Notes: generated by a model not told the origin, from the sequence alone. A stretch of DNA of 56,000 nucleotides from Candidatus Humimonas hydrogenitrophica (GCA_947581615.1 CANPVD010000041.1:1-56000), one strand, 5' to 3'. Counted from the first letter of the stretch, positions 20,201 through 27,421 are shown. A program made the numbers and translations.

Positions 20201-20657
20201 CGCCGTCACGATCGACCGGCTCGAGTGGCTCCGAAAGCAGCTCTCGGACCTGTCGAACCTGCTGGCGAGCCAGGCCCAGGGGGAAGCCGGGGCGTCGACC
20301 TCCTCCCCGGGCGACCTGCAGAAGCGGGTCGATGCCGCGCGCGACTCGGCGACCGCGGTGGAGGGGCGCCTGTTCGACATCCACCTGACCGGGGCGCGCG
20401 AGGACGCCTTCCGGCACCCGAACCGGTTGTGGAGCCGGTACGGCTCGCTCCTGTCCGACGTGGCCGAGGAGTCTTCGGACTTTCCGCCGACCGATCAGCA
20501 ACGCCAGGTGTTCGGCCTGCTTCACGGGCGCCTGGGCGAGGCGCGGGTGGCCTACCACGATCTCGTCACGCGAACCGTGCCGGCGCTCCGCGAGGCGCTC
20601 CGAAAGGCGGACCTCCCGTTCGTGCTCCCGGCCGGCCCGACCGACTCCGGGGGCTGA
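17283..20657 (+). CDS. Exported BNR/Asp-box repeat beta-propeller protein (VPS10/sortilin-like)
   Basis: A 1124-residue exported protein with an N-terminal signal region (hydrophobic LLPLLALAVGAV) and at least nine Asp-box repeats of the form xxTxDGGxxWxxV. Examples are VWKTEDGGSSWRPV, IYLSTDAGKTWANM, VYVTHDGGDHWTKV and VHVSRDGGENWTDV. They form one or two beta-propellers of the sialidase/VPS10/photosystem-II-assembly type. The C-terminal ~300 residues add a beta domain and a helical segment. Such proteins are often labelled glycosyl hydrolases, but no catalytic residues can be assigned, so the role may be binding or assembly outside the cell. Confidence 0.8.
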   Translation: MMPIAPRPGTVAAHTARSLRSLRHAPRGPAASSIARRPSVLLPLLALAVGAVRPTTLRAQDPDAVLAPVPVPAPPAADTGFFHGLRWRELGPDGNRASAVVGVSGNPLVAYVGAASGGVWKTEDGGSSWRPVFDEQPAQSIGALAIAPSAPNEVWAGTGETFYIRLATALGDGIYLSTDAGKTWANMGLRKTGRIGRVIVDPRDPDVVYVCAMGNGYVPQAERGVFRTRDRGKSWEKVLFVNDSTGCSDLALDPKNPGTLFAGLWQVEIHTWDLHSGGRGSGVYVTHDGGDHWTKVAGHGFPSDTATLGKVSVGVAPSDPDRVYALVQAGDPALYRSEDGGTSWRLVSHDHSMAERGPYYTRLRVSPADPDRLYFASVRFGMSRDGGQTLAQHPPLGGGDNHDIWIDPTNADRYMVAHDGGASITLDGGKSFQRVVLPIAQMYHVYTDDRVPYFVYGNRQDGYSYRGPGRTPGGFSIPIGSWTAVGGCESGFAVPDTVSNDVVWSGCYDGQLGRTVISTGHERDVTVWPEAGYGVPPKDKKYRWNWTFPIAISPHDPNRVYVGSQVVHMTTDGGHSWKVISPDLTRDDTAREGSSGGTSIDNLNTFSSATLSSIAESPVQAGVLWAGSYDGLVHVSRDGGENWTDVTADVPGLPAWGRVSNVEPSHFEAGTAYLAVDLQEQGDFAPYVYVTRDYGAHWKRIDAGLPRTELSVVHVVREDPSQPGLLFVGTENGVWTSLDDGGHWRSLQTNLPHAPAFWLTVQPHFHDLAVATYGRGIWILDDITPLEQMAATGAGVADSVAFFAPRKVYRFRPVQTRHSTPGHVQGRNPPNGASLTYALPAKASSAVRLVVLDAQGDTVRTVRGEGDAGLDRSWWNLRYEDVRRPKLRTPPPDAPWVPLGEDGTRSILPWDLDLSQRGPVVPPGTYTVRLSVSGKTLSREVQVVKDPSTSGTASDILAQTELALKIRDDMDTTAVTIDRLEWLRKQLSDLSNLLASQAQGEAGASTSSPGDLQKRVDAARDSATAVEGRLFDIHLTGAREDAFRHPNRLWSRYGSLLSDVAEESSDFPPTDQQRQVFGLLHGRLGEARVAYHDLVTRTVPALREALRKADLPFVLPAGPTDSGG

Positions 20658-20716
20658 CACCGGCGACCGCCGGGACGGCGCGGAGGCCGGCTGGCGCCGG
20701 GCCGGTCCTCGGGGCT

Positions 20717-20809
20717 GTGGGGAGGCGCCCCACGGCCGCAGTGGCGCTCGTCCCTACGCAGAATGGCGTGGGATCCCCTACAGAGTTCTGGGGTCCGGCC
20801 GTCTAGACT
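20717..20809 (+). promoter_or_regulatory. Composite promoter of the first CBS-pair gene (full architecture)
   Basis: The perfect-arm palindrome GTGGGG-N5-CCCCAC (20717-20733, centre 20725) contains the distal heptamer CCCCACG (20728). CCCTACG follows at 20752 and CCCTACAGAGT at 20776-20786, each 24 bp after the last. The -10 TAGACT (20804-20809) begins 28 bp after the last heptamer and 79 bp after the palindrome centre. The nos promoter and the promoter at 22895 repeat all of these distances exactly. The predicted leader is about 110 nt. Confidence 0.75.
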
Positions 20810-20926
20810 CCGGTTCGGGCGGAGAGCCCCGGCGTTCCCGCCGGGGCGGCTCGGCCCACCCGCGACGAGCGCGGCCGCCCGGTGCCGGCTCCGGGTCGCG
20901 GGAATCCCCGGACCGAGTGACCTCCC

Positions 20927-21430
20927 ATGGACCTCACCCGAGTCACGGCCCGCGAGCTGATGAGCGCTCCGGTGGTCACGGTGAAGCCCGAGCTCACCGT
21001 AGCCGATCTGATGGACGTCCTGTTGACGGAGGGACTCTCCGGAGTCCCGGTCGTCGACAGGAATCAGAAGGTGGTGGGGGTCGTCTCCTCGACGGACATC
21101 GTGCGGGCGGCCGTGGAGGAGACGCGTCCCCAGACCGAGCCGCCCGCCGGCGAGGACGGCCCGGCCGCGTTCTACCGGGAGCTGGGCGCCGCTCCCCGGG
21201 CCCTGGCGCTCACCCTGCCCGCCAACCTCCCGAGGACCCATCTGGGTGCGCTGCCCGTGCGGGACATCATGACGCGGGCCACGCTTTCGGTCCGGCCGGA
21301 AGCCACCCTCCCGGAGATCGCTCGCTTCTTCGAACGCTCCGGCGTCCATCGCGTGCTCGTCCTGGAGGGTTCGAGCCTGGTCGGCATCCTGAGCGCTCTC
21401 GACCTCATAAGGCCGCTCGGCGCGCTCTGA
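20927..21430 (+). CDS. CBS-domain-pair protein (Hrp1-like)
   Basis: A 167-residue protein consisting of two CBS motifs. The first, MSAPVVTVKPELTVADLM... VVGVVSSTDIV, is at ~12-65. The second, IMTRATLSVRPEATLPEIARF... LVGILSALDLI, is at ~112-163. CBS pairs bind adenine nucleotides and act as energy sensors; the mycobacterial DosR-regulon protein Hrp1 has the same simple build. No enzyme or channel domain is attached. The composite promoter upstream and a second paralogue at 23026 with the same promoter type place it in the proposed dormancy regulon. The ribosome site before ATG 20927 is poor. Confidence 0.9.
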   Translation: MDLTRVTARELMSAPVVTVKPELTVADLMDVLLTEGLSGVPVVDRNQKVVGVVSSTDIVRAAVEETRPQTEPPAGEDGPAAFYRELGAAPRALALTLPANLPRTHLGALPVRDIMTRATLSVRPEATLPEIARFFERSGVHRVLVLEGSSLVGILSALDLIRPLGAL

Positions 21431-21760
21431 GGGAGATCGAGCGGAAGCCGCGAGGGCGCTGCGACTTTTGCCCGGCGGGGCCCTGAGCTTACAGGGTCGA
21501 AGATAGGGTAGCCGTCACGATCGTCCTGATCCACCCCGGCCCGGCGAACCCGCTGGCCGGGGCCTTCCCCACGCACGAAGACGGGAGGCTCCCGACAGAC
21601 ACGCGGAGCCATTCTGCCCATCCTGGAGGAAACCCGCTTTTGCGCAGCTAAACAGGGCGCGGCGTTACGGGCGTGTTACGCCCCGGCTGCCCCGCAGTGA
21701 CGCGGTCCCCGCATCCTTCGGCGGATCGGAAGCCGAACGCGAGATACGGAGGAAGCCGCC
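21431..21760. other. 330-bp intergenic region with a promoter and a small inverted repeat
   Basis: No gene is supported here. It holds a composite promoter (21567-21624). In the predicted leader, an inverted repeat with GGCGT and ACGCC arms at 21661-21682 also repeats GTTACG directly. Near 21731-21746 GGAAGCCGAAC and further purine-rich sequence lead to the GGAGG before TTG 21761. The leader of about 130 nt is long enough for a control element, but I recognise no known riboswitch. Confidence 0.5.
21567..21624 (+). promoter_or_regulatory. Composite promoter of the 21761-USP region
   Basis: CCCCACG (21567) and CCCGACAGACA (21591-21601) are 24 bp apart. CATCCT at 21619-21624 starts 28 bp after the second, with a 17-bp spacer after CAGACA. 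GGGGCCTTCCCC at 21559-21570 supplies a palindrome-like start. The -10 lacks the first T of TANNNT but keeps A2 and T6. Confidence 0.6.
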
Positions 21761-22009
21761 TTGTACACGCTCATCCGCGATCCCGATGGGACCGTGACCC
21801 TGCGCACCCACGTCGACCTGGACGAGATCCCGTCCTCGGAGGCGCGGAGGCTGCTTCGCGCACTGCATCCGGTGCTCGAAGTCCTGCGAGAGCGCTCGCG
21901 AGCGGATCAACCCGCGTCCGCCGGTCCCGGCCTCCGGGCTACGCGAGCCTTATCGACCGGGACTCCCGTGCCTCTGCCGCGCAGGCCGGAGCTCCTCCCG
22001 ATCGGCTGA
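21761..22009 (+). CDS. Small hypothetical protein, 82 residues
   Basis: The family is not recognised. It starts with TTG 21761 behind GGAGGAAGCC, a good ribosome site. The first ~50 residues (MYTLIRDPDGTVTLRTHVDL, then SEARRLLRALHPVLEVLRER) look like two beta strands followed by an amphipathic helix. The rest is Pro/Arg-rich. It sits between a composite promoter and the USP-like gene 21 bp downstream, so it is probably the first gene of that unit. The unusual start and weak tail keep confidence modest. Confidence 0.45.
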   Translation: MYTLIRDPDGTVTLRTHVDLDEIPSSEARRLLRALHPVLEVLRERSRADQPASAGPGLRATRALSTGTPVPLPRRPELLPIG

Positions 22010-22030
22010 CCTTCGCTCCGAGGGGGACCC

Positions 22031-22984
22031 GTGGATGGAATCGTCGATCGAGGTCCGGAGTGCATCGGAGTCGCCATCGACCCGGGCAAGCCGTGTGAGC
22101 TGGCGCTCCGCTATGCTTCCTTCCTGGCGGCCTGGAACGGCGCCGAGCTCGTCCTCCTCACCGCTGGCCCCGTCGAGGGCGCCGCCGCCGCCGCGGTCGG
22201 CGACGCGGCCGGCCGCCTCGTCGAGCTGGCCGCGGGCCTCGAGCCCGAGCCCGGCTGGCGACCCGGGGCAACGGCCTACCGACTTCGACCCTTCGGGGGA
22301 GACCCCGGCCGAAGGCAGCCGCGCACCACGGAGATCCCGGCGCGCTCGCCCGTGACCGAGGCGCTTCGGGCGGCCGTGCGGAGCCAGGACGTGGATCTCC
22401 TCGTCGTCCCGCGGGGGGTCTGCTGGGCCGGTGCGCTCTACCCGCTCGAATCGATCGCGGAACGGCTGGCGCTCGGCTCCCCGGTGCCCGTGCTCGCCGT
22501 GCCCGAGACCGGGTCTCCCGGCGTCGTGGGACCGCGGCCGACGATCGTGGTCCCGGCTCTCTCGGCCGAGAACGCGCCGGCGTGTCTGAGGTGGGCCTTC
22601 TCCTTCTCGGACCGACTCGAGGGCCGGGTGGCCGTGGTGCCGGCGGGCGGGGATGCAGCCGCGGCCCTCGCTCGACTGCGTCGCGCCCTCGGCCGCATCC
22701 GTACGGATCTCGTGGTGACCACGGCCGAGGAGCGTGACGTCGCGGGTGCTCGGATGTTGTCCCACGTGGTGGCCGGTCTGCTGCGTACCGCCCCCTGTCC
22801 GGTCCTCGTGTTGCCGCCGGGCCGCCGCGTCGTCGCGCCCGATCCGGCGGATGACAGGACCCATCCGCCGCTGGGGAGACCGCGCTCGACAGGTGCGGGG
22901 AGTTCCCCCACATCCGTCCGGTGGCACCTCCGTACGTCCCGGGTCGAGCGACGTCCGACAGACGGACGCGTGGCAGGGCGCTAG
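22031..22984 (+). CDS. Divergent tandem universal-stress-protein-like protein
   Basis: A 317-residue protein from GTG 22031, preceded by GAGGGGG. Residues ~8-160 resemble one USP domain (ECIGVAIDPGKPCELALRYASFLAA... VDLLVVPRG... GSPVPVLAVPE). Residues ~170-275 resemble a second, shortened one (RPTIVVPALS... APCPVLVLPPGRR). Neither has the G-x2-G-x9-G-S ATP-binding loop, so it may work as a non-nucleotide-binding USP. The last ~40 residues are Arg/Pro-rich and coincide with the promoter of the next gene. The conserved fold thus ends near 22835 and the tail looks like accidental coding sequence. Confidence 0.7.
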   Translation: MDGIVDRGPECIGVAIDPGKPCELALRYASFLAAWNGAELVLLTAGPVEGAAAAAVGDAAGRLVELAAGLEPEPGWRPGATAYRLRPFGGDPGRRQPRTTEIPARSPVTEALRAAVRSQDVDLLVVPRGVCWAGALYPLESIAERLALGSPVPVLAVPETGSPGVVGPRPTIVVPALSAENAPACLRWAFSFSDRLEGRVAVVPAGGDAAAALARLRRALGRIRTDLVVTTAEERDVAGARMLSHVVAGLLRTAPCPVLVLPPGRRVVAPDPADDRTHPPLGRPRSTGAGSSPTSVRWHLRTSRVERRPTDGRVAGR

Positions 22985-22987
22985 GAT
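22895..22987 (+). promoter_or_regulatory. Composite promoter of the second CBS-pair gene, inside the USP 3' end
   Basis: Palindrome GCGGGG-N5-CCCCAC (22895-22911, centre 22903; a longer GTG...CAC dyad starts at 22893). Heptamers are CCCCACA (22906), CCGTACG (22930) and TCCGACAGACG (22954-22964), exactly 24 bp apart. The -10 TAGGAT (22982-22987) starts 28 bp after the last and 79 bp after the palindrome centre. Its TAG is also the stop codon of the upstream USP-like gene. Confidence 0.75.
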
Positions 22988-23025
22988 GAAAGGGTGACCC
23001 CGGGGCCTCCACGCGAGGGATCGAC

Positions 23026-23574
23026 ATGCGCCTCTCCTACCAGACCGTGTCCGAGATCATGCAGACCGATGTGGCGACCGTGGATGCGGACGCCACCGTC
23101 CGCTCGCTGGTCCGGCTCCTGACCGAGAAGGAGATCAGCGGAGCGCCGGTCGTGGACGGAGAAGGGCGCGTCGTCGGCGTCGTCTCCGCCAGCGACGTGC
23201 TCCGGGCCGCGGCCACCGAGCCGCGTCGGGGAACGGCGTCGACCGCCGCTTCGGGGGAAGCGACCGCGGAGCCCGAGCCGGTGGAGGGCTACTACGAGGA
23301 CCCGGGCGGGCCACATCGGCACTACGAGCCGCTGGTGCTGTCCCTGGTCCCGCCCGACTGGCTGGACACCCGGCGCGTCAGCGACCTCATGACGCGCGCC
23401 CTGCACACCGTGAGGCCCAAGACGACGCTGGACAACCTGGCCCGGCTGTTCCTGCGAACGGGGATCCACCGGGCACTCGTCATGGAAGAGGGGGCCCTGG
23501 TCGGGCTCGTCACGACCTTCGACGTGCTGCGCTGTCTGGTGGGCCGCTCCGAGATCTTCCAGCGGACTTTCTGA
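23026..23574 (+). CDS. CBS-domain-pair protein, second copy
   Basis: A 182-residue protein with the build of the one at 20927. CBS1 (EIMQTDVATVDADATVRSLV... VVGVVSASDVL) is at ~6-62. CBS2 (LMTRALHTVRPKTTLDNLARLF... LVGLVTTFDVL) is at ~122-173. The linker of about 50 residues contains GYYEDPGGPHRHYEP, rich in Tyr and His. It should bind adenine nucleotides and report energy state. It has its own composite promoter, 24 bp-phased and identical in geometry to that of the first copy. GAGGGA precedes ATG 23026. Confidence 0.9.
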   Translation: MRLSYQTVSEIMQTDVATVDADATVRSLVRLLTEKEISGAPVVDGEGRVVGVVSASDVLRAAATEPRRGTASTAASGEATAEPEPVEGYYEDPGGPHRHYEPLVLSLVPPDWLDTRRVSDLMTRALHTVRPKTTLDNLARLFLRTGIHRALVMEEGALVGLVTTFDVLRCLVGRSEIFQRTF

Positions 23575-23613
23575 CCCGATCCCGCCCCTCGCCTCCGTCG
23601 GGCTGGTCTGACC

Positions 23614-24174
23614 CTACATCCCTCCGCGTCGCGCCGAGGGCGGCAGCATGCCGTTCATGCGCAGGTACAGTGACAGCCGGCTGTAGTGGTCCGCCCAGTC
23701 GGCCGCGAGGGACATCATGACGGCGCCGCGCGCCATCTTGCGGCCCCCGAAGAAGGGCACCGGATCGGAGAGCTTCGAGTCGTCGACGCCGGCAAGCGCC
23801 TTCTGACAGAAGTCGAACGAAGCCTGCAGCATGGATACGAGACCGTCCTTGTCGGTATCGCCGACGTCCTTGCCCTTGGGCCGCTCCACGCCGCCGATGG
23901 CGGAGCACATGTAGTCGTTGGACCGGGCCACGTGCTTGATCTCCGCCCCGAAGCTCCGGACGGTCTTGTCGGCCTTGAAGGCGTACTTGTCGGCGGGCAT
24001 GTCCTTGGCGGACTGTACCAGCCAGCCGCTGTAACGCTTCATGGTGCTCTGCAGACTCTCGGTGATCGGGTTGGAGCCGCCCTGCTGCGCCTGCGCGGGG
24101 GGAGCGAGGACGAGCGCGGCGGCAGCGCAGAGCAGGGCCGCCGGAAACAGGGCTACGCGGCGTGTGGACGCCAT
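23614..24174 (-). CDS. Exported DinB-like metal-binding protein
   Basis: A 186-residue protein with a clear signal peptide (LFPAALLCAAAALVLAPPAQAQ). The mature part is a four-helix DinB/DUF664-type fold. IKHVARSNDY supplies the first likely metal His, and ADWADHYSRLSLYLRMNGM supplies another in the last helix. DinB-fold proteins include thiol-dependent transferases, but many exported members have no known reaction. The GAGGAGG ribosome site lies 7 bp before ATG 24174. It converges with the CBS gene; no neighbour on its strand suggests a pathway. Confidence 0.75.
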   Translation of the reverse strand: MASTRRVALFPAALLCAAAALVLAPPAQAQQGGSNPITESLQSTMKRYSGWLVQSAKDMPADKYAFKADKTVRSFGAEIKHVARSNDYMCSAIGGVERPKGKDVGDTDKDGLVSMLQASFDFCQKALAGVDDSKLSDPVPFFGGRKMARGAVMMSLAADWADHYSRLSLYLRMNGMLPPSARRGGM

Positions 24175-24348
24175 GGGTGACCTCCTCGGGTTCCGTGGGA
24201 TGGCGCACAACCGACCGCAACATGAGAAGAGCCGGTCCGACCGGCAATCGAGGGCCGTCTGGTACGACCCTTGATCGGGACTCGGAGGGCGGGGGGCCGG
24301 CGTGCCGTCGACCCACCACGACCGCGCGCACAACCAGGGGAGGGCCAG

Positions 24349-25116
24349 GTGGGACGAGTGGAAGGAAAAGTTGCGGTGGTCACGGGCGCCGCGCTCGGGA
24401 TCGGACAGGCGACGAGTCGGCTCCTGGCCCGGGAAGGCGCCTCGGTGGCGGTCACCGATGTGCTCGCCGACGAGGGACGGCGACTCGTCGGTTCTATCGA
24501 GGAGGCAGGGGGTTCGGCGCGCTTCTGGACCCTCGACGTCACGAACGAGGAGCAGATCCGGACGGTTCTGGACGAGGTCGCGGACGCGTTCGGAGGCATC
24601 GACGTGCTGGTGAACAACGCCGGAATCGCGGGAGCCAGCGCGCCCACCGACCAGATCTCCGTGGAGGCGTGGCAGCGCGTCATGGACGTCAACGTGCGCG
24701 GCGTGTTCCTGTGCACCAAGCACGCGGTTCCGCACCTGCGACGGCGGGGAGGCGGCAGCATCGTGAACCTCTCCTCCATCTACGGGCTGGTCGGGGCCAA
24801 GGACAATCCGCCCTACCACGCGTCCAAGGGGGCGGTCCGCCTCATGTCGAAGACCGACGCGCTCCTGTACGCTGAAGAAGCGATTCGGGTCAACTCCGTC
24901 CACCCCGGTTTCATCTGGACACCCATGGTGGAGGGTTTCCTGCGTGCCTCGGGCGACGTCGCGGAGGGTCGCCGGAGACTCGACCGGCTCCATCCCGTGG
25001 GGCACATCGGCGAGCCGGATGACGTGGCCTACGGGATCCTCTATCTGGCCTCGGACGAGTCCAGCTTCGTGACGGGCAGCGAACTGGTGATCGATGGGGG
25101 CTACACGGCGCGCTGA
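24349..25116 (+). CDS. Short-chain dehydrogenase/reductase (SDR)
   Basis: A 255-residue classical SDR: TGAALGIG for NAD(P) binding, NNAG, the catalytic Ser in VNLSSIYG, and YHASK giving Tyr-x3-Lys. The acidic residue after beta-2 (VTDVLADEG) favours NAD over NADP. GTG 24349 is preceded by GGGGAGGG at good spacing. It is followed 54 bp later by a zinc alcohol dehydrogenase on the same strand, and the two may share an alcohol or aldehyde substrate. The substrate is unknown. Confidence 0.9.
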   Translation: MGRVEGKVAVVTGAALGIGQATSRLLAREGASVAVTDVLADEGRRLVGSIEEAGGSARFWTLDVTNEEQIRTVLDEVADAFGGIDVLVNNAGIAGASAPTDQISVEAWQRVMDVNVRGVFLCTKHAVPHLRRRGGGSIVNLSSIYGLVGAKDNPPYHASKGAVRLMSKTDALLYAEEAIRVNSVHPGFIWTPMVEGFLRASGDVAEGRRRLDRLHPVGHIGEPDDVAYGILYLASDESSFVTGSELVIDGGYTAR

Positions 25117-25170
25117 AGAGCTTCCGGTAGAGGCGGTCACGCGGGTCGCCCGACGAACGAGGAGCGTCGC

Positions 25171-26178
25171 ATGAAGGCCATGGTCCTGGGACGGATCGCT
25201 CCGATCGAGGAGCGGCCGCTCGAGCTGCGAGACATCCCCGATCCCGTGCCGGGACGGGGCGAGATCCGGGTCCGAGTCCTGGCGTGCGGGGTGTGCCGGA
25301 CGGACCTCCACGTCATCGAGGGCGACCTGCCCGCGCCGGACCTTCCCCGGGTGCCCGGCCACCAGGTCGTGGGCGTCGTCGAGGCATCGGGCCCCGATTG
25401 CAGCCGCTTCGAGCCCGGCGACCGGGTGGGGATCGCCTGGCTTCGCGAGACGTGCGGCACGTGCGAATTCTGCCGGGCCGGCCAGGAGAACCTGTGCGAG
25501 TCGTCCCGCTACACCGGTTACCACGCGGACGGCGGTTTCGCCGAGCTCGCGGTCGTGCGGGAAGACTTCGCCTACCGCATCCCGGACGCCTTCGGCGACG
25601 TGCAGGCGACCCCGCTCCTGTGCGCCGGAATCATCGGGTACCGGTCCCTGAGACGGGCGCGGCTGCCCGACGGGGGGCGGCTGGGCCTGTTCGGGTTCGG
25701 CTCCTCGGCCCACATCGTCATCCAGGTGGCGCGGCACCGCGGCGGCGAAGTCTACGTGGCCACGCGGGGAGAGAGCCACCGCGCGCTGGCGCGGGACTTG
25801 GGCGCCGTGTGGACGGGCGGCGCCTACGATCCCATTCCGACCCCGCTGCACTCCGCCATCGTGTTCGCTCCTGCGGGCGAGATCGTGCCGATCGCGCTGC
25901 GCTCGCTGCGGAAGGGCGGGACGGTGTCCCTGGCGGGGATCCACATGTCCCCGATCCCGGAGATGGAGTACGAGCCCTGCCTCTTCCACGAGAAGACGCT
26001 GCAGAGTGTGGAGGCCAACACCCGGGAGGACGGCCGGGAGCTGTTGCGGGAGGCGGCCGAGATCCCGGTGCGCGCGTCGACGACGGTGTTTCCCCTGGAG
26101 GAAGCCAACGAAGCCCTCGCGCGGCTCAAGCACGATGGGATCGATGGCACGGCCGTCCTGAGGGTCGCCGGCGCCTGA
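25171..26178 (+). CDS. Zinc-dependent alcohol dehydrogenase
   Basis: A 335-residue medium-chain dehydrogenase. The catalytic zinc ligands are in CGVCRTDLH and GHQVVG. The structural zinc site CGTCEFCRAGQENLC has all four Cys. The cofactor-binding region carries LGLFGFGSSAHIVIQVA in place of the usual GxGxxG. It oxidises alcohols or reduces aldehydes with NAD(P). Related zinc dehydrogenases are common in anaerobic-response gene clusters next to USP genes, which suits this context. It converges with the histidine kinase at 26212. Confidence 0.9.
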   Translation: MKAMVLGRIAPIEERPLELRDIPDPVPGRGEIRVRVLACGVCRTDLHVIEGDLPAPDLPRVPGHQVVGVVEASGPDCSRFEPGDRVGIAWLRETCGTCEFCRAGQENLCESSRYTGYHADGGFAELAVVREDFAYRIPDAFGDVQATPLLCAGIIGYRSLRRARLPDGGRLGLFGFGSSAHIVIQVARHRGGEVYVATRGESHRALARDLGAVWTGGAYDPIPTPLHSAIVFAPAGEIVPIALRSLRKGGTVSLAGIHMSPIPEMEYEPCLFHEKTLQSVEANTREDGRELLREAAEIPVRASTTVFPLEEANEALARLKHDGIDGTAVLRVAGA

Positions 26179-26211
26179 AGCGGCGGGCGGCCCGGACTCG
26201 AGCCGGTCGCC

Positions 26212-27300
26212 TCAGCCCCCGGTCGACGACGGCTCGGGAGGGGCCGGCACGCTCATGATCACGCGCGCGCCCTCCCCCAGACCCGATACGATGGCCACCG
26301 ATCCGCCCACGGCACGCGCCCGCTCGCGCATCCCGAGCAGCCCGAGGCCGGCGGCTCCGTTCGTGGTCTCGAGGTCCGGCTCGAAGCCCCGTCCGTCGTC
26401 GATGACGTTGAGTGTGACGCGTCCATCTCCGGTCTCCAGCTCGAGCCGGATGCGGCTCGCACCGGCGTGTCGGACGGTGTTCACCAGCGCCTCCTCCGCC
26501 ACGCGGTACACGGCCAGGGCCACTTCCTGCTCGAGGCCGGGCTCCGGTCCTTTCACCTCGAAGTCCACGGGCAGGTCCGCCTGATCCGAGACGGCCCTCG
26601 CGTGGGCCCGGAGCGCCGCGACGAGTCCGAGCTCGCTCAGCTCCGGCGGGTGGAGCCGGCGCGCCAGGCGGCGAACGAGCTCGAGGCTCTCGGCCGTCTC
26701 GTCGCGGAGCCGCTCGAGATGACGGGCCCCCTCCTCGCAGGATGGCTCGAGGCTCACCACCTTTCGGGCCAGTTCGACCCGCAGGAGGAGCGCGGCCAGG
26801 CGCTGGGCCATGTCGTCCTGGAGCTCGGCCGCCAGGCTGCGGCGCTCGCGCTCGCCCGCCTCGAGGACCCCCACGCTGAGACGGCGCAGCACGCGTTGAC
26901 CCCGGACCAGGCGCTGGAGCATGTCGTTGAACACGTGGATGAGGCGGCGCATGCCCGGATCGGCCACGAGAGAGCCGGGAGCACGGGCGTCCAGGTCTCC
27001 GCCCTGGACGCGCTCGGCGGCCCGCTGCAGGCCGGACAGGGGCGACAGGGCCCAGTGCACCAGGATCCAGTTGATGGGCACGCACACCGCCAGACCCACG
27101 ACGGCGGCCAGGCCGGCCGCGACGACCGGATCGTGCTGGACGCGGGCCAGGAGCACGGCGAGGACCGCGGTCCCCGCCACCAGGACGCTGTTGGCTCCCA
27201 GGATCTTGAAGGGCAGGGGGAGGCGAAGGAGCCGTGACGTCAGCCGGCGGACGGGGGATCGGCCGGGCTCGAACCGTGTCGAAGGCGAGACGCTAGGCAT
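26212..27300 (-). CDS. HAMP histidine kinase lacking the phospho-acceptor His (pseudokinase)
   Basis: A 362-residue membrane kinase-like protein. Two transmembrane helices (~28-50 and 57-77) are separated by only a few residues, so there is no periplasmic sensor. A HAMP segment follows, then a HisKA_3 helix, then an ATPase domain with EEALVNTVRHAGAS, DDGRGF and GLGLLGMRERA intact. In the dimerisation helix the usual ELHDD reads ELQDD: Gln161, codon CAG at 26820-26818, replaces the His that should be phosphorylated. It should therefore be unable to autophosphorylate there. ATG 27300 is preferred because the composite promoter -10 ends 6 bp upstream, giving a leaderless transcript; TTG 27354 is an alternative. 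Confidence 0.88.
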   Translation of the reverse strand: MPSVSPSTRFEPGRSPVRRLTSRLLRLPLPFKILGANSVLVAGTAVLAVLLARVQHDPVVAAGLAAVVGLAVCVPINWILVHWALSPLSGLQRAAERVQGGDLDARAPGSLVADPGMRRLIHVFNDMLQRLVRGQRVLRRLSVGVLEAGERERRSLAAELQDDMAQRLAALLLRVELARKVVSLEPSCEEGARHLERLRDETAESLELVRRLARRLHPPELSELGLVAALRAHARAVSDQADLPVDFEVKGPEPGLEQEVALAVYRVAEEALVNTVRHAGASRIRLELETGDGRVTLNVIDDGRGFEPDLETTNGAAGLGLLGMRERARAVGGSVAIVSGLGEGARVIMSVPAPPEPSSTGG

Positions 27301-27306
27301 ACGGCG

Positions 27307-27364
27307 AAGCTCGAGGCCCGCGAGGGGGCCGTCTGTAAGGACAATCCGTATCAACGGTGTGGGG
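27307..27364 (-). promoter_or_regulatory. Composite promoter of the pseudokinase gene
   Basis: On the minus strand CCCCACA (27364-27358) and CCTTACAGACG (27340-27330) are 24 bp apart. GAGCTT (27312-27307) starts 28 bp after the second. The distal heptamer is half of the palindrome-like GTGTGGGGAGATCCCCGCC at 27357-27375, which lies between the two divergent kinase genes. The -10 ends 6 bp before ATG 27300. Confidence 0.65.
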
Positions 27365-27415
27365 AGATCCCCGCCGCGTTGCGCGACGGGCGTGGAAGCC
27401 CGGTGCCGGTCGTGC

Positions 27416-27421
27416 TAGATT
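27416..27421 (+). promoter_or_regulatory. -10 box of the PAS kinase/response regulator operon
   Basis: TAGATT lies 9 bp before ATG 27431, so the transcript is probably leaderless. The -35 region is poor, and no heptamer stands at the expected 28-bp distance on this strand. The palindrome at 27357-27375 is about 49 bp upstream, about 30 bp (three helical turns) closer than in the full composite promoters. Confidence 0.45.

Noticed and set aside
17106-20660. Very long open frame on the minus strand opposite the BNR-repeat gene (over 1100 codons)
   Set aside because: It mirrors the codons of a gene with clear Asp-box repeats, has His/Arg/Gly-rich composition and no domain. Long shadow frames are expected at this GC.
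20717-20733. GTGGGG-N5-CCCCAC read as a terminator of the BNR gene
   Set aside because: It lies 60 bp after the stop, has no T-run, and the same dyad recurs before other genes at a fixed distance from -10 boxes. A role as an operator fits better.
23607-23613. CCCTACA sequence like the promoter heptamer
   Set aside because: It is the end of the DinB-like gene (stop codon on the minus strand), with no partner heptamer 24 bp away and no -10 at 28 bp.
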